In this document: piece by piece, positions 8,930 through 17,690 of the stretch
Layout of the letters: each line of letters starts with the position of its first letter
Numbering within the stretch: position 1 is the first letter of the stretch
From: Streptomyces tuirus
GTDB taxonomy: Bacteria; Actinomycetota; Actinomycetes; Streptomycetales; Streptomycetaceae
Assembly (NCBI GenBank): GCA_018195615.1
Contig: JAGTPG010000002.1
Location: 4,581,501-4,645,500 of the forward strand
Length of the DNA stretch: 64,000 nucleotides
Direction: 5' to 3'
Position numbers and translations under genes: made by a program
The notes under the pieces: model-generated
The model's input: only the letters and a program-made list of their open reading frames with translations
The model's database searches: none
What the model was told of the DNA's origin: nothing

Positions 8930-10038
8930 GACTTTCCGGGGGTGGGGGCAGTAGCGGGCCCAGGCGTCCCGGAGATCGGCGGCGTAGTAGCCCTTCAGGA
9001 CGCTTCCGGCGGCCTTGATGTTGCGGGACGTGATGGGCTCGTTGTCGGCCGTCATGTATTCCGCGAGCATCCGCGACAGGCGCCGGTTGTCGAGCGGCTT
9101 GCCGTTCAGGTCGGCCCAGGGGGCGTCATCGAGGGCGTTGAGCCGGTCGAGGATGGCGACGGTGGGCAGGCGGTCGATGCCGACCATGACGTGGTCGCGC
9201 AGGTCGGTCAGCAGCCGAACGCCAAGGCTTCCCTTGTCGTTGGCCTTGGAGGCGGTCACCAGCGTCACGCAGGCGGCCCGTGCCCGCTCGGGCCAGTCCC
9301 CACCGGCCGCGTCGGCGACGGCGAGCAGGGGTTCCCACACGTCCGCCGGCCGGTCGCTCACTCCGTCCGGCATGTCCGGCCAGGCCCCATGATGCGCTCG
9401 GTAACCTGTTCTGCCCATGCGGCGAGCCGGTCGCGCAGGGCGAACCCTTCCTTTTCGTGGATGCGGGTCCGGTAGGACTCGATCTTCTCGTTGCGGGCCC
9501 TGCGGCGCATGCGGATGTTGACGGAGCGGTCGCGGATGGTGTCGGGCAGGGAGCCGAGCCCGGCTACAGCCACGGCGGCGTAGGAGTGGAAGGCCTGCAC
9601 AGTCTGGTTGGCGCCGTCGCCGACGCAGCGGAACATCGGCCGATTGCGGCGGTGTCCTGCGTTGATGAATCCCCGGAGCTGCTCGTTCTCCCCGGCCTTG
9701 GGACCGAAGATAGTGTCGATCTCGTCGAAGAGGATCGTGGGCCGCTTGCCCTCGACCCCGGCCACCGCGCGGAAGAGCGCGGCGGCGGATGCGTCGACAG
9801 CGGCCATCGGGTTGGGCACGAGCGTTTCCACGATCTCCAACGCCCGGGACTTCCCGGACCCCGGCTCAGGGGAAAGGAAGGCCAGGCGCGGAGTCGACTC
9901 AAAGCAGTCGATCAAGTGCGCGTGTGCGTCCCACAGCACCACGGCCACGTAAGCGGCCTCGTGCGGGAAGACGTTGAAGCGGCGGTGGAAGGCTTCCACC
10001 TCGTCGAGCAGCGCGGCGCCGTCGATGGGGTCGGTCAT
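8882..10038 (-). CDS. DUF3631 P-loop ATPase of the AICE replication module (one apparent frameshift)
   Basis: About 385 residues after repair. An N-terminal AAA+-like ATPase (Walker A LSPEPGSGKSRALE near residue 55, Walker B ILFDEIDTIFG near residue 100, sensor arginines in SVNIRMRRRAR) leads into the C-terminal DUF3631 domain (LLTDLRDHVM, LDNRRLSRMLAEY). In AICEs this protein follows the prim-pol and probably acts as the replicative helicase or initiator partner; this is family knowledge plus inference. ATG at 10038 has GGAAGG upstream and overlaps the preceding stop (ATGA). The frame breaks near 9385, where GGGGCC needs one more G. Confidence 0.85.
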
Positions 10039-10391
10039 GCGGCGGCCCTTCCTTCCTGGGAGTTGCGCAGCGGGCATGCGTCGCGGTGTGCGGCGTGGTC
10101 GTCGATGAGGGCGAGCACCCGAGGCCTGCCGACGGCACTGCGGTCGCGTCCGCACACGCACCGCGAGGTGGCGGTGGGCACGGCGCCGCGCGGGGCGACG
10201 ATGTGCAGCCACGCGACGGGGCGGCGGCCGTCGTCGACGTGCAGGTCAGAACTACAAGCAGTTCGGACGCCCTTGCGGGCGGCGCCTGTCGGCTCGCCCA
10301 CGGCCGCCGTGTCCACAGGCGGTGGAGCGGCGTGCGGCCTGTTCGGGGTTTTGGTGGGGCAATCCAGGGAGGGGGGAGTCGGCGCCGTCAT
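10035..10391 (-). CDS. Hypothetical 118-residue AICE protein
   Basis: Unrecognised. It begins MTAPTPPSLDCPTKTPN, is Pro/Ala-rich for about 45 residues, and contains CVCGRD and a later HAAHRDAC, so a small zinc site of Cys/His residues is possible. It sits between the prim-pol and the DUF3631 ATPase with 4-base overlaps on both sides, which implies tight co-translation with the replication proteins. Confidence 0.7.
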   Translation of the reverse strand: MTAPTPPSLDCPTKTPNRPHAAPPPVDTAAVGEPTGAARKGVRTACSSDLHVDDGRRPVAWLHIVAPRGAVPTATSRCVCGRDRSAVGRPRVLALIDDHAAHRDACPLRNSQEGRAAA

Positions 10392-11308
10392 GCCGCCTCC
10401 CGTGGGGTGGCATGGGTGATGACCCAGTCCAGGGCGCTGCGGATGGTGGTGCGGCACTCGGTCGGCGGCAGGCCCGTGGCCTCCCCCGCCCCCTGGATTG
10501 CCTCCTCCACCACGTGCCGGGGGATGTCGCCCCACGCCACGAACCGCGCCACCTTGCAGGCGCTGCGGTGAAGGGTGTTGTTCCGCCCGTTCGGCCCGCC
10601 CTCGGACGCGGCAGCGATAACGGCGCACTCACGCTCCAGGGCGACCCGTGCGGCAAGGGTGCCGTCATGGACCCGCACAGGCGTCGGAGCGGGCTTGTCC
10701 GGCTCCGTGAGTAACGCCGTGAGCCATACGGGCAGTTCGGCTGCGGGCGCCTCGTGGGCGACCTCGTAGGCGCCGTCGGGAGTGGTGCTGCCGGGGGCGA
10801 CGACGTAGCCGCCCCAGGCGCGGGTGTCGATGTGCGGCCCGAGACGGTTCGCGCTGTTCCTCAGCCGCACCCCGGCGGGGGCGGTGAAGTACAGATGCTC
10901 TCCACCGCGCGCGGTCCGCACCCGGTAGGTATCGGGGAGGACCTGCCCGGTGCGCTCGCAGAGCGCCGCGAGGGAAGTGGCGCCGTCAGGCGCTCCTTCT
11001 GGCTCTTCGGGCTTACACACGTCCAAGTCGATGACGAGCAGCCCGGCCGGGCCGGTCGCGATGCCGACGTTGTAGGGCCGGTGGCCCCACGCAGCGTGGA
11101 TCAGATCCGGGTCGGTGGTGGCCCGCTCCTCCGGAGTGCGGTGCCCGTCGGCGCACCGGCCGGTGCCGGGGCAGGCCCGTTCGGCGTGCCCGGCAGGGCG
11201 CTTGCTGCCGGGGTGGAGCGGGATGACCGGCCACCCGCGTTCGGCCGCCGTGAGGGCGGAGGCGAGCAGCGGCAGGCACTCCAGGGAGGCACTGGGGATG
11301 CCGGTCAC
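10388..11308 (-). CDS. Bifunctional DNA primase/polymerase (prim-pol, AEP family)
   Basis: About 306 residues. The archaeo-eukaryotic primase-type catalytic core is visible: RGWPVIPLHPGSKRPAG near residue 24, a cysteine/histidine segment (ACPGTGRCADGH), the catalytic pair D94 and D96 in VIDLDV, and the later RTARGGEHLYF and GYVVAPGS motifs. AICEs such as those with RepAM use this class to start their own replication. The GTG start at 11308 overlaps the methylase stop (GTGA); the open frame extends further upstream but inside the methylase gene, so that extension is rejected. Confidence 0.93.
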   Translation of the reverse strand: MTGIPSASLECLPLLASALTAAERGWPVIPLHPGSKRPAGHAERACPGTGRCADGHRTPEERATTDPDLIHAAWGHRPYNVGIATGPAGLLVIDLDVCKPEEPEGAPDGATSLAALCERTGQVLPDTYRVRTARGGEHLYFTAPAGVRLRNSANRLGPHIDTRAWGGYVVAPGSTTPDGAYEVAHEAPAAELPVWLTALLTEPDKPAPTPVRVHDGTLAARVALERECAVIAAASEGGPNGRNNTLHRSACKVARFVAWGDIPRHVVEEAIQGAGEATGLPPTECRTTIRSALDWVITHATPREAA

Positions 11309-12033
11309 GCCGCCACCCCCAGCGCTGCCTGGGAGACCCGGAAGGCACGGCCGATGTACTCGCTGTAGGCGGGCGGGATGGCCTCGGTCAGTTCCTCGCG
11401 CACATCGGTCCATGTGATGCCCATCGCGGCTTGCAGCTCCGGGACGGTCGGCTTACCGCCTCCGTTGCCGTACGGGGCGACGTAGGGGCCGTCGTGATAC
11501 TCGCCGTGGCGGTAGCCGCGCACCCGCCCCCGGTGGCGGGGATGGTCGGGCTGCGGGGCGGTCCAGCCGCCCAACTCGAAGTTGCGGTGCCGGATGACCC
11601 CGAGTCCGAACATCTCCCCGCACAGCCAGAGGTCCTTGCGGATCTCGGCACGGCCGTTGGGCTGCTCGATGGCGTAGGGCAGGCCGGTCTGTTCGAGCAG
11701 GGCGCGGGTAGGGGCCACGAGATCTTCGTGGGTGCCGCCCCATCCCTTGGACTGGTTGGTGCCGATGGTCAGCGAGCACTTGGCCTGGCAGGGCGGGGAG
11801 GTGTGGACGAACGCGAACCGCTCGATCTCACCCGTGGTGATCAGGCGGGCGAGGTACTCCAACGCGTCGCCCCGGTAGTAGGTGAACGGGTAGTTGGGCC
11901 GGTCGGTGATGTCACAGCCGTGCACACGGAAACCGGCGCGCAGGTAGCCCATGGCGGCGCCGCCGGAGCAGCAGAACAGGTCCAGCAGTAACGGCCGGTG
12001 CCGATCTCGCCGGATGTCGGTGGGTTGGGTCAT
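11305..12033 (-). CDS. C5-cytosine-methyltransferase-like protein
   Basis: A 242-residue protein with the S-adenosylmethionine motif LDLFCCSGGAAMGY (about 17-30) and the catalytic loop HTSPPCQ (catalytic C82) of C5-cytosine methylases. Where canonical enzymes have ENV/ENP it has EQPNG (123-127). It is shorter than typical enzymes (300-400), with a small target-recognition region, as in phage and mobile-element forms. No restriction gene is nearby. It lies between the translocase and prim-pol, coupled to the latter by a 4-base overlap. DNA modification is likely; target unknown. Confidence 0.8.
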   Translation of the reverse strand: MTQPTDIRRDRHRPLLLDLFCCSGGAAMGYLRAGFRVHGCDITDRPNYPFTYYRGDALEYLARLITTGEIERFAFVHTSPPCQAKCSLTIGTNQSKGWGGTHEDLVAPTRALLEQTGLPYAIEQPNGRAEIRKDLWLCGEMFGLGVIRHRNFELGGWTAPQPDHPRHRGRVRGYRHGEYHDGPYVAPYGNGGGKPTVPELQAAMGITWTDVREELTEAIPPAYSEYIGRAFRVSQAALGVAA

Positions 12034-12126
12034 GCTGGATGTCTCCAGTTCGGTGTAAGCGTGCTGGATTGGCGGCGGCCCCGGTTCTTGGTCGGATGGG
12101 GGCCGCCGTCGTCTTTGGGTGGTGGT

Positions 12127-13910
12127 TCAGGCGGCGGCGGACTCGTCGCCGCGCGTGACGGTCAGTCGGCCGTCCGGGGAGCGGACGATCGTGCCGCCGG
12201 TGGTGAGGGCTTTGACGGCCTTGGACACAGCTCCCTTGGACAGGCCCGTGATGGCGGCCAGGTCCTTCTGTCGGATCGGTTCGTCTGCGGTCTCGATGGC
12301 CTTGAGCACGCGGGCGGTGGCGTTGTCCGTGGCGGGCTCTTCCGGCGCCGTGGTTTTGACGAGGGTGAGCGTGGGGGCGCCCGCGGTTTCCACCGTGGGT
12401 GTGGCGGTGCGGGACCAGGGTTCACGGTCGGGCAGGGCGATGACGACGGCCTTGTCCATGTAGCGGACCTTGACGGGGTCGGGCTTGCGCTTGCCGTCGC
12501 GGATCAGGGCCACACCCGGCACGGGCAGTTCGTCGGCGTTCCATCCCTTGGCTTGTGCGTCCTCGCCGAGCACGACGCGGGCTTCGGCCGGCGTGCGGAC
12601 CGCGAGGCAGATGGAGACGCCGATCTGCGGGGCGATCTGCTTGGGGATGCCGTCGCCGATGGTGGGCTTCTGGGTCATCCACCACAGGTCGATGCACGCT
12701 GCGCGGCCCATGCGTGCGATGGACTCCAGGGCCGGAAGTGCGGAGCGGGTGGCGGTGCGGGTCTTGCCGTCGCTGGTCTCGGTTTCGTAGGGGACCTTGT
12801 CGGCGGCGGTCATGACCTCGGCGCCCTCGTCGACGACGACCGTGATGCGCGGCCGGTCCGGGGTGGGGGTCCAGGTGTCCTGTCCCTTGGGCAGGATGCT
12901 GAGCCGTTCCAGCATCTCCGTCTCCAGCTCGTCGGTCACGTCGATGACCTCGTGCGGGGTGGAGGCCACGCGGGCCCGGTGGTCCCACAACCGGCCTTCC
13001 ACGCGCTTGAGGTCGATGATGACGAGCGCGTTCGTGGCGCCCTCGGACGCGTCGAACAGCAGCGGCCGGGAGGCCACCGACTTACCGGCACCGGACCGTC
13101 CAGCGATGAGCAGCCGTTCCCGAGCGGCACGGTGACCTGCTCGCCGGTGACGGTGTCGATGCCCAGGGAGCGCCGATCGGGCGTCCACGTCAGGTCGTCG
13201 CCGTCGGCCGCGCTGCGGGTGCGCAAGGTGAGTTCGGCCCAGCCGCCTTGCTTGCCCGCCTTGATCTGCATGCGCAGGCTCGTGCGCGCCCCGAGCAGCG
13301 CGCGAACATGATCCTCAGCGCCGCGCAGCTTGGTCGCCGTCCACGTGCCGTCGAGACGGACGGCGCACACGATCCCGGCTTCGGTCAGCTTCGGCCGGCC
13401 GGTCAGCGTCCCGGCCAGGCCGCGTTGCTCGGCGTGCTCCTTCCAGTGCTGCGGCTGAAGACGCTTCAGCAGCGCCGACTCTTCAGCGGTGGGCTTCAGG
13501 CCGGTGGTGTCGCGCTCGCGCACCGCGATCCACACCGACAAGCCAGTGACAGCGGCGACGACCGCGATGGCCGACCACACCCATGCGCGGGTGGAGACCT
13601 GCGGCAGCCACACGTATCCGGCGACACCGAGCGCGGCGGCGGTCTTGGTGGCGAACAGCCACATCGGGTCCGGCACGCGCCGTTTGGCCGTGCGCAACTC
13701 CCGCTCGGCGCGGTGGCGCAGGGGGGTGACGCCCTCGGGGTCGATGGCGCGGGCGGTGGCGAGCGCGCGGCGGGCATCGCGCACGAGGGGCTTGCGGTCG
13801 GCGCGCAGGGCGCGGCGGCGCTCGGCTTCCTTGCGCCAGTGATCGGCCGTCCAGCGGGCGGCGGTGGCTGCGTACTGGCGATGCGTCCGCCAGACTTGTC
13901 CGTGACTCAC
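12127..13910 (-). CDS. FtsK/SpoIIIE-type conjugative DNA translocase (TraSA-like; one apparent frameshift)
   Basis: About 594 residues after repair. Single-protein pump that moves double-stranded DNA between mycelial cells in Streptomyces-type conjugation. Two membrane segments lie at about residues 84-103 and 110-130. The motor domain has Walker A GRSGAGKS at 271-278 and Walker B VVVDEGAEVM. After a linker, a C-terminal winged helix (QKDLAAITGLSKGAVSKAV) resembles the DNA-recognition gamma domain of TraB/FtsK. The frame breaks near 13118 (GGG needing GGGG just before Walker A). It closes the transfer operon; a 93-bp gap separates it from the methylase gene. Confidence 0.92.
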
Positions 13911-14173
13911 GGGTTCCTCATTTCCGGGATGGTGGGTCGGTGGTGACGGGCCCTGCGACGGCCCGTCACCACACGCGCGGGTTACGCGGAGTGAGCAGGT
14001 TTCCGGTTTCCTGGTTTCCGAGGCGGCTCCTACGCGCGTGCGCGCGAGGACGGAAACTTACGTCACCCTGCGTCGCTACGGAGGTTGTGGCGGCCGAACA
14101 GCCTTCCGGGGGTCAAACCCCACACGGAAGGCCCCTCAGGCGCCCTGCGGGCCGCCTACGGCCTTGGGGTGAT
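13911..14173. other. 263-bp gap upstream of the translocase gene
   Basis: No gene seen. It contains a hairpin at 14101-14132 (GCCTTCCG/CGGAAGGC with an inner GGGG/CCCC), a second near 13949-13971 (GACGGGCC/GGCCCGTC), and three GGTTTCC repeats at 13998, 14005 and 14013. It probably holds a terminator or attenuator and the translocase promoter. Confidence 0.45.
14101..14132 (-). terminator. Hairpin between spread gene and translocase gene
   Basis: Nested perfect stems: outer GCCTTCCG/CGGAAGGC, inner GGGG/CCCC. No U-run follows, so termination is likely Rho-type or it is an attenuator. Confidence 0.4.
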
Positions 14174-14539
14174 TCAGCGGCCCTTCCCGCCGCGCTTGCC
14201 GGCGCCCTTGCCGCCGTCGCCAACGGCCCGGACGACCGTGACGACGGCCCAGCCGAGCACGAGCGCGATGAACGCGAGCATGGCCAGATTCGCGGCGATG
14301 GCCGTGAGGGCGCCGACGAGCAGCGGGCCGAAGTAGACGCCGGCCGCGACCGCACCGGCGCCGACACCGGAGCCGAGGGCGACGCGCTGCACCGTGCGGT
14401 CCGGCGGTGCCTGGTGGATGTGCACCACCTGCGGCCCGGCGGGCTGCTGCGCGGGCAGGGTGGCGGGGTCGGCGTAGACGTGGCTGCCGTCGGGGAGCTG
14501 CACGACCGTCAAGGGCCGCTTGTCGGGGAGCTGTTCCAT
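14174..14539 (-). CDS. Spread-type two-TM membrane protein (SpdD-like)
   Basis: A 121-residue protein starting MEQLPDKRPLTVVQLPDG. After a soluble N-terminus it has two hydrophobic segments (about 68-85, GSGVGAGAVAAGVYFGPLLV; and 88-108, AIAANLAMLAFIALVLGWAVV) and a basic Gly/Lys tail (GKGAGKRGGKGR). Genes of this shape in pSAM2 and related plasmids are spread (spd) genes that move the element along the mycelium after transfer; assignment is by size, topology and place. The start lies 31 bp inside the end of the RRQRL gene. Confidence 0.65.
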   Translation of the reverse strand: MEQLPDKRPLTVVQLPDGSHVYADPATLPAQQPAGPQVVHIHQAPPDRTVQRVALGSGVGAGAVAAGVYFGPLLVGALTAIAANLAMLAFIALVLGWAVVTVVRAVGDGGKGAGKRGGKGR

Positions 14540-14898
14540 GACGCACCCTCCGGGGCGTTGTCGGGGAAAGCGCAGGTCGAGCACATGCCGAGCGACGGCG
14601 GGATGACGTACCCGGCATCCCGGCGGCACTCGGGGCAGATCCTTCGTGCGAGGTTGGCCCGGTCGAGCGCGGCCCACCGGCCCGGCGTCATCGGCCGGAC
14701 GGGCTTGGCTGCGTCGATGCGGTAGAGATAGGCGACCAGCGGGCCCCGCCGTCGGCGCGGACGCTGGAGTTCGGCGGCCACGTCCTGGCCACCCGGACGC
14801 AGCCCCATCGCACGGAGCTGCCGCCGGGTGGCCAAACCGTCAGGGGCGAGCCGCCACCGGTACACAGGCAGCGAACCCCCGGCCGGTGCGGTGGTCAT
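14509..14898 (-). CDS. RRQRL-motif zinc-binding protein of AICEs
   Basis: A 129-residue protein beginning MTTAPAGGSLPVYRW. It has the conserved ATRRQLRAMGLRPGGQ segment near residue 23 and a treble-clef-like cysteine site CPECRRDAGYVIPPSLGMC..C (cysteines about 89, 92, 106, 109). Such proteins are annotated in AICEs as RRQRL-motif zinc-binding proteins; the role is unknown, probably nucleic-acid binding in transfer. The start codon touches the stop of the DUF2637-like gene (TGATG). Confidence 0.78.
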   Translation of the reverse strand: MTTAPAGGSLPVYRWRLAPDGLATRRQLRAMGLRPGGQDVAAELQRPRRRRGPLVAYLYRIDAAKPVRPMTPGRWAALDRANLARRICPECRRDAGYVIPPSLGMCSTCAFPDNAPEGASWNSSPTSGP

Positions 14899-15907
14899 CA
14901 GCGGCCTGTGCCGGCGAAGTCAACCGGCACGCCGTTGACGGGCCCGCGCAGTTCGGCGTAGCGGGTCGAGACCCAGCCCACCGACCAGCCGCACAGCTCC
15001 GCTGCCTGACGCACGGACAGTCCCTCGGCATGCGCGGCGGCCACGATGGCGCGCGCGTCGTCCTCGGGCAGCTTGTCCGTGGCAGGTCCGGCGGACAGCA
15101 GCGCGGCGCGTTCACGCGCGGCCCGCTCCTCCCGCTCCGCCTGCTCACGGCGCTCGCGCTCAGCACGCTCTTGCCGCTCGCGTTCGGCGCGTTCGGCGGC
15201 CTGGCGTTCACGGCGTTCACGCTCCCGCTCGCGCTGTTCACGCTCGCGTTCCTGGCGTTCACGCTGCTCGCGCTCGGCCCGCTCCCGGGCCTGCTCGCGC
15301 TCGCGTTCCTCGCGCCGCGCGGCGGCCTCCCGCTCGGCCTGTTCACGGGCCATGCGGGCTTCGTGCTCACGCTGTTCACGGGCCAGAGCTGCCGTGTGCT
15401 CGCGTTCCTCGCGGGCCCGTCGCGCGGCCTCCTCACGCCGCGCGGCGGCGGCCTGCTCGCGGGCTTCCCGCTCGGTTTGCTGCTTGGCCTCCAGCGCCAC
15501 CACGGCGGCGGCGATCGCGCGCCGGTAGGCAAGTCCGGTCTCGGCCGTGACGATCAGCAGCAGCGGCGCGACCGCGTGCACAGCCACGCCTACCAGGTCG
15601 TTCTTCAACGCGGAGTCAGCCACGTTCAGCGCGAGCGTCATGCCGCCGGTCATCCACCGCAGCGCGATGGGCCACCGTCCGCCGTGGCCCCGAGCCGGGC
15701 GAGCACCGCGTCCAGGCGGACCACGATGACCACGGCGGCATCGACGACGAGAGGCAGGATGGGTGCGGTCCAGTCCCACTTGTCGGGCGTGTGCGCGGCG
15801 GCGAGCGGGGTGACGGTGAGGATCGAATAGAGCATCGCGCCCGCCACGATCAGCCACGTGCCGACCGAAAGCGCGCGCTCGGCCGAACGGATATGAACGG
15901 CGTTCAC
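14898..15907 (-). CDS. DUF2637-like membrane protein with Glu/Arg coiled coil and C-terminal HTH (one apparent frameshift)
   Basis: About 336 residues after repair. Four hydrophobic segments in the first 125 residues (WLIVAGAMLYSILTV; ILPLVVDAAVVIVV; MTGGMTLALNVA; LVGVAVHAVAPLLLIV) match the SpdB/DUF2637 class of AICE spread proteins. A long charged coiled coil of REQ/EREQRE repeats spans about 145-265, and a C-terminal HTH follows (AHAEGLSVRQAAELCGWSVGW). The GTG start at 15907 overlaps the preceding stop (GTGA). The frame breaks near 15675. A membrane anchor joined to a DNA-binding end suggests tethering of element DNA or transfer proteins, by inference. Confidence 0.78.
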
Positions 15908-16200
15908 GCGCTCACCCCCGACCATGAACGGACCCGGATCGCGGCAATCAGCACGACCGGGGAGGCGGGGTCGCCGTGGGTTTCGCTGTCCTCGGTCCAC
16001 GTCCACTCAGCACCCGGTACCGGCTCGAATCCGAGGACGCTGAGCGCGTTCGTACGGTCCGTGAACGTCGGCACCGTGCGCCCGAACCGGTGCTCGGGCC
16101 ACCGCTCGGTGGTGTTCATCAGAGCCACGTACAGACGCCAGCGGCCCTCACGAACGGACATCTGCGCGGTGAACTCCCGCGCGCTCTCCTGGCCCCTCAC
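15904..16200 (-). CDS. Hypothetical 98-residue AICE protein
   Basis: Unrecognised conserved-looking protein (VRGQESAREFTAQMSVREGRW at its start; later FEPVPGAEWTWTEDSETHGDP). No membrane segment or clear motif. The GTG start at 16200 overlaps the DUF6284-like stop, and its own stop overlaps the DUF2637-like start, so it belongs to the first transfer operon. The open frame extends upstream to 16647, but that part is out of phase with the neighbouring gene and is rejected. Confidence 0.7.
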   Translation of the reverse strand: MRGQESAREFTAQMSVREGRWRLYVALMNTTERWPEHRFGRTVPTFTDRTNALSVLGFEPVPGAEWTWTEDSETHGDPASPVVLIAAIRVRSWSGVSA

Positions 16201-16454
16201 GCCACGCCACCCCGGTGCGCGGTCTCGGCCTGGTTCGCCAGAGCGGCCAGCAGCCGCCGGCGGGCCCGGCGGATACGCCGCACGTCCAGCTCCGTGGGGG
16301 TGCGGTCCATGGCGATGATCTGCGCGTCCAGCAAGTCGACGTCCGCCAGGATGACGGGCATCTCCTGCTCGATCGCGTCCAGCTCCGCATCCGTCGGCTC
16401 GATGAAGTCGACGAACGCGGTAACAGCGTCCTGAACAGTAACGATGTGGTCCAT
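16197..16454 (-). CDS. DUF6284-like small protein, first gene of AICE transfer operon
   Basis: An 85-residue acidic then basic protein (VDFIEPTDAELDAIEQEMPVI, then RRIRRARRRLLAALANQ; quoted by key residues). The pattern of a helical acidic segment followed by PTELDVRR and an arginine-rich helix resembles the DUF6284 family found in Streptomyces mobile elements; the name is from memory. Role unknown. It is the promoter-proximal gene of the minus-strand operon. Confidence 0.68.
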   Translation of the reverse strand: MDHIVTVQDAVTAFVDFIEPTDAELDAIEQEMPVILADVDLLDAQIIAMDRTPTELDVRRIRRARRRLLAALANQAETAHRGGVA

Positions 16455-16491
16455 TGGGTCTTGTTCCTCTCAGACAGGAACGGCCCGAACA

Positions 16492-16521
16492 GCGGCCCCG
16501 GTGTTCCAGCACCGGGGCCGC
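16492..16521 (-). terminator. Strong hairpin in the leader of the transfer operon
   Basis: Perfect 12-bp inverted repeat GCGGCCCCGGTG/CACCGGGGCCGC around a 6-base loop, 38 bp upstream of the DUF6284-like start. Lying upstream of the first gene, it may be an attenuator or insulator rather than an end-of-operon terminator. No U-run. Confidence 0.5.
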
Positions 16522-16791
16522 GCGCCGTTGAAGTCGGAACATCCGGCTCCCCTCAGCGCTGCTCGTACGAGACGAGCAGCGGAGGCAACCGGCCGCCACT
16601 GGAACGCGGCGGTGAGTTGAGGTTCTTGCTGTCTCCTTCGGGAACACGAGCTCCCGTTGGTAGGCGTATGGAGACGTTGGCCTTTCGGCCTAGCCATCCG
16701 GTTGACCAGGGATCCGGTGCCCTCGGCCCGCTCTGTCCCGGGCCCCTTGCCGCAACGTGGAAGGCAGCCCAAAGAAGGCCCTTCCATCCCG

Positions 16792-16864
16792 CTGTCCTAG
16801 GACTGCGAGCGGCCTGAGAAGAAGATGGCATGCAGTCCTGGGACTGTCAACAGTCCTAGGACTG
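16792..16864. promoter_or_regulatory. Three palindromic operators for the GntR repressor
   Basis: CTGTCCTAGGACTG at 16792-16805, CAGTCCTGGGACTG at 16833-16846 and CAGTCCTAGGACTG at 16851-16864. The third is a perfect 14-bp palindrome; the others differ by one base. They lie 34-106 bp upstream of the repressor start, where autoregulation and control of the divergent operon would be expected for KorSA-type proteins. Confidence 0.7.
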
Positions 16865-16897
16865 TGCTTCACTGGTTCGCGTCGAGAGGAGTTCTGC

Positions 16898-17690
16898 GTG
16901 GCACCGAAGTGGCGCGAGCTGGCGGACAGGCTCGCGGAGCAGATCAAGAGCGGTGAGTATCCGCCGGGCGCCCAGTTGCCCCAGATCAGAGAGCTAGTCG
17001 AGGCCGGAGAAGGCTCCAAGGAGACTGTCCACAAGGCCTACAAGGCCCTGGAGACTGAAGGCCTCGTCACCTCAACACGGGGACATGGCACCGTTGTGCG
17101 TCCCGCACCCCGCTTAAGCGTCTGGGTATCGCCCGGTATGACAAGTCGAAGTGGCGCGACGGGGACGAAGTCGCATTCATCGCCGACCGAGTCGCATCGG
17201 GACGCGCGTACAAGCGCAACGAGCAGACGCAGACCGTGAGCCGAGTCGAGGCGAGCAGCCTCGTAGCTGAGGGGCTCGGCGTCCCAGTCGGATCCGAGGT
17301 GTACGCACGCGCCCGTCTCGTCAAGGAAGGCACGCAGCCGACTCACACCCTGACCAGCTACTACAGGCCGGAGCACGTCGAGGGGACACGCATCGTCGAC
17401 CCCACCCCGGGCCCTGCCGGCCGTGGTGGTGGATACCGGGTCCTGTACGACGCCGGATACGAGATCGATCACATGCGAGAGGCGCTGTTCGCCCGCGTCC
17501 CGACGGCGGACGAGGTGCAACTCCTACAGCTCCCGCAGGGGAACCCGTAGTCGAACTTCACCGGACCACGTACACAGCAGATGGCACGGTTGTTGAGTTC
17601 GCGGTGGGCATCCACTCGGCTTCGCGCTTCGCGTGGGAGTACGACTTCAAGGTTCCCGACTCAGCACAGGACAGGAAGGGCCAGGAATGA
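16898..17690 (+). CDS. GntR-family repressor, KorSA-like (two apparent frameshifts)
   Basis: About 264 residues after repair. N-terminal winged helix of GntR type (WRELADRLAEQIKSGEYPPG, then LPQIRELVEAGEGSKETVHKAY by key residues) and a C-terminal UTRA-like ligand domain (YARARLVKEGTQPTHTLTSYY, GYRVLYDAGYEIDHM). KorSA of pSAM2 represses replication and transfer genes until mating; the same job is inferred from the place and operators. GTG at 16898 with AGGAG upstream. Frames break near 17110 (CCCC needing one more C) and 17546. Confidence 0.85.

Larger units (their letters stand above)
16455..16897. other. Divergent control region of the AICE
   Basis: About 440 bases between the transfer operon and the repressor gene without a supportable gene. 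It contains a perfect 12-bp-stem hairpin at 16492-16521 and three palindromic operators at 16792-16864. Short open frames on the minus strand (such as 16553-16831) lack a ribosome site and any recognisable motif. Confidence 0.6.

Noticed and set aside
14509..14539. Fusion of the RRQRL protein with the spread membrane protein
   Set aside because: Adding one base could fuse the two frames, but the ATG at 14539 gives a normal start and both parts have the usual family lengths.
16470..16831. Small minus-strand genes (pra-like activator) in the AICE control region
   Set aside because: The open frames lack ribosome sites and any motif, and they cross the operators and the hairpin.
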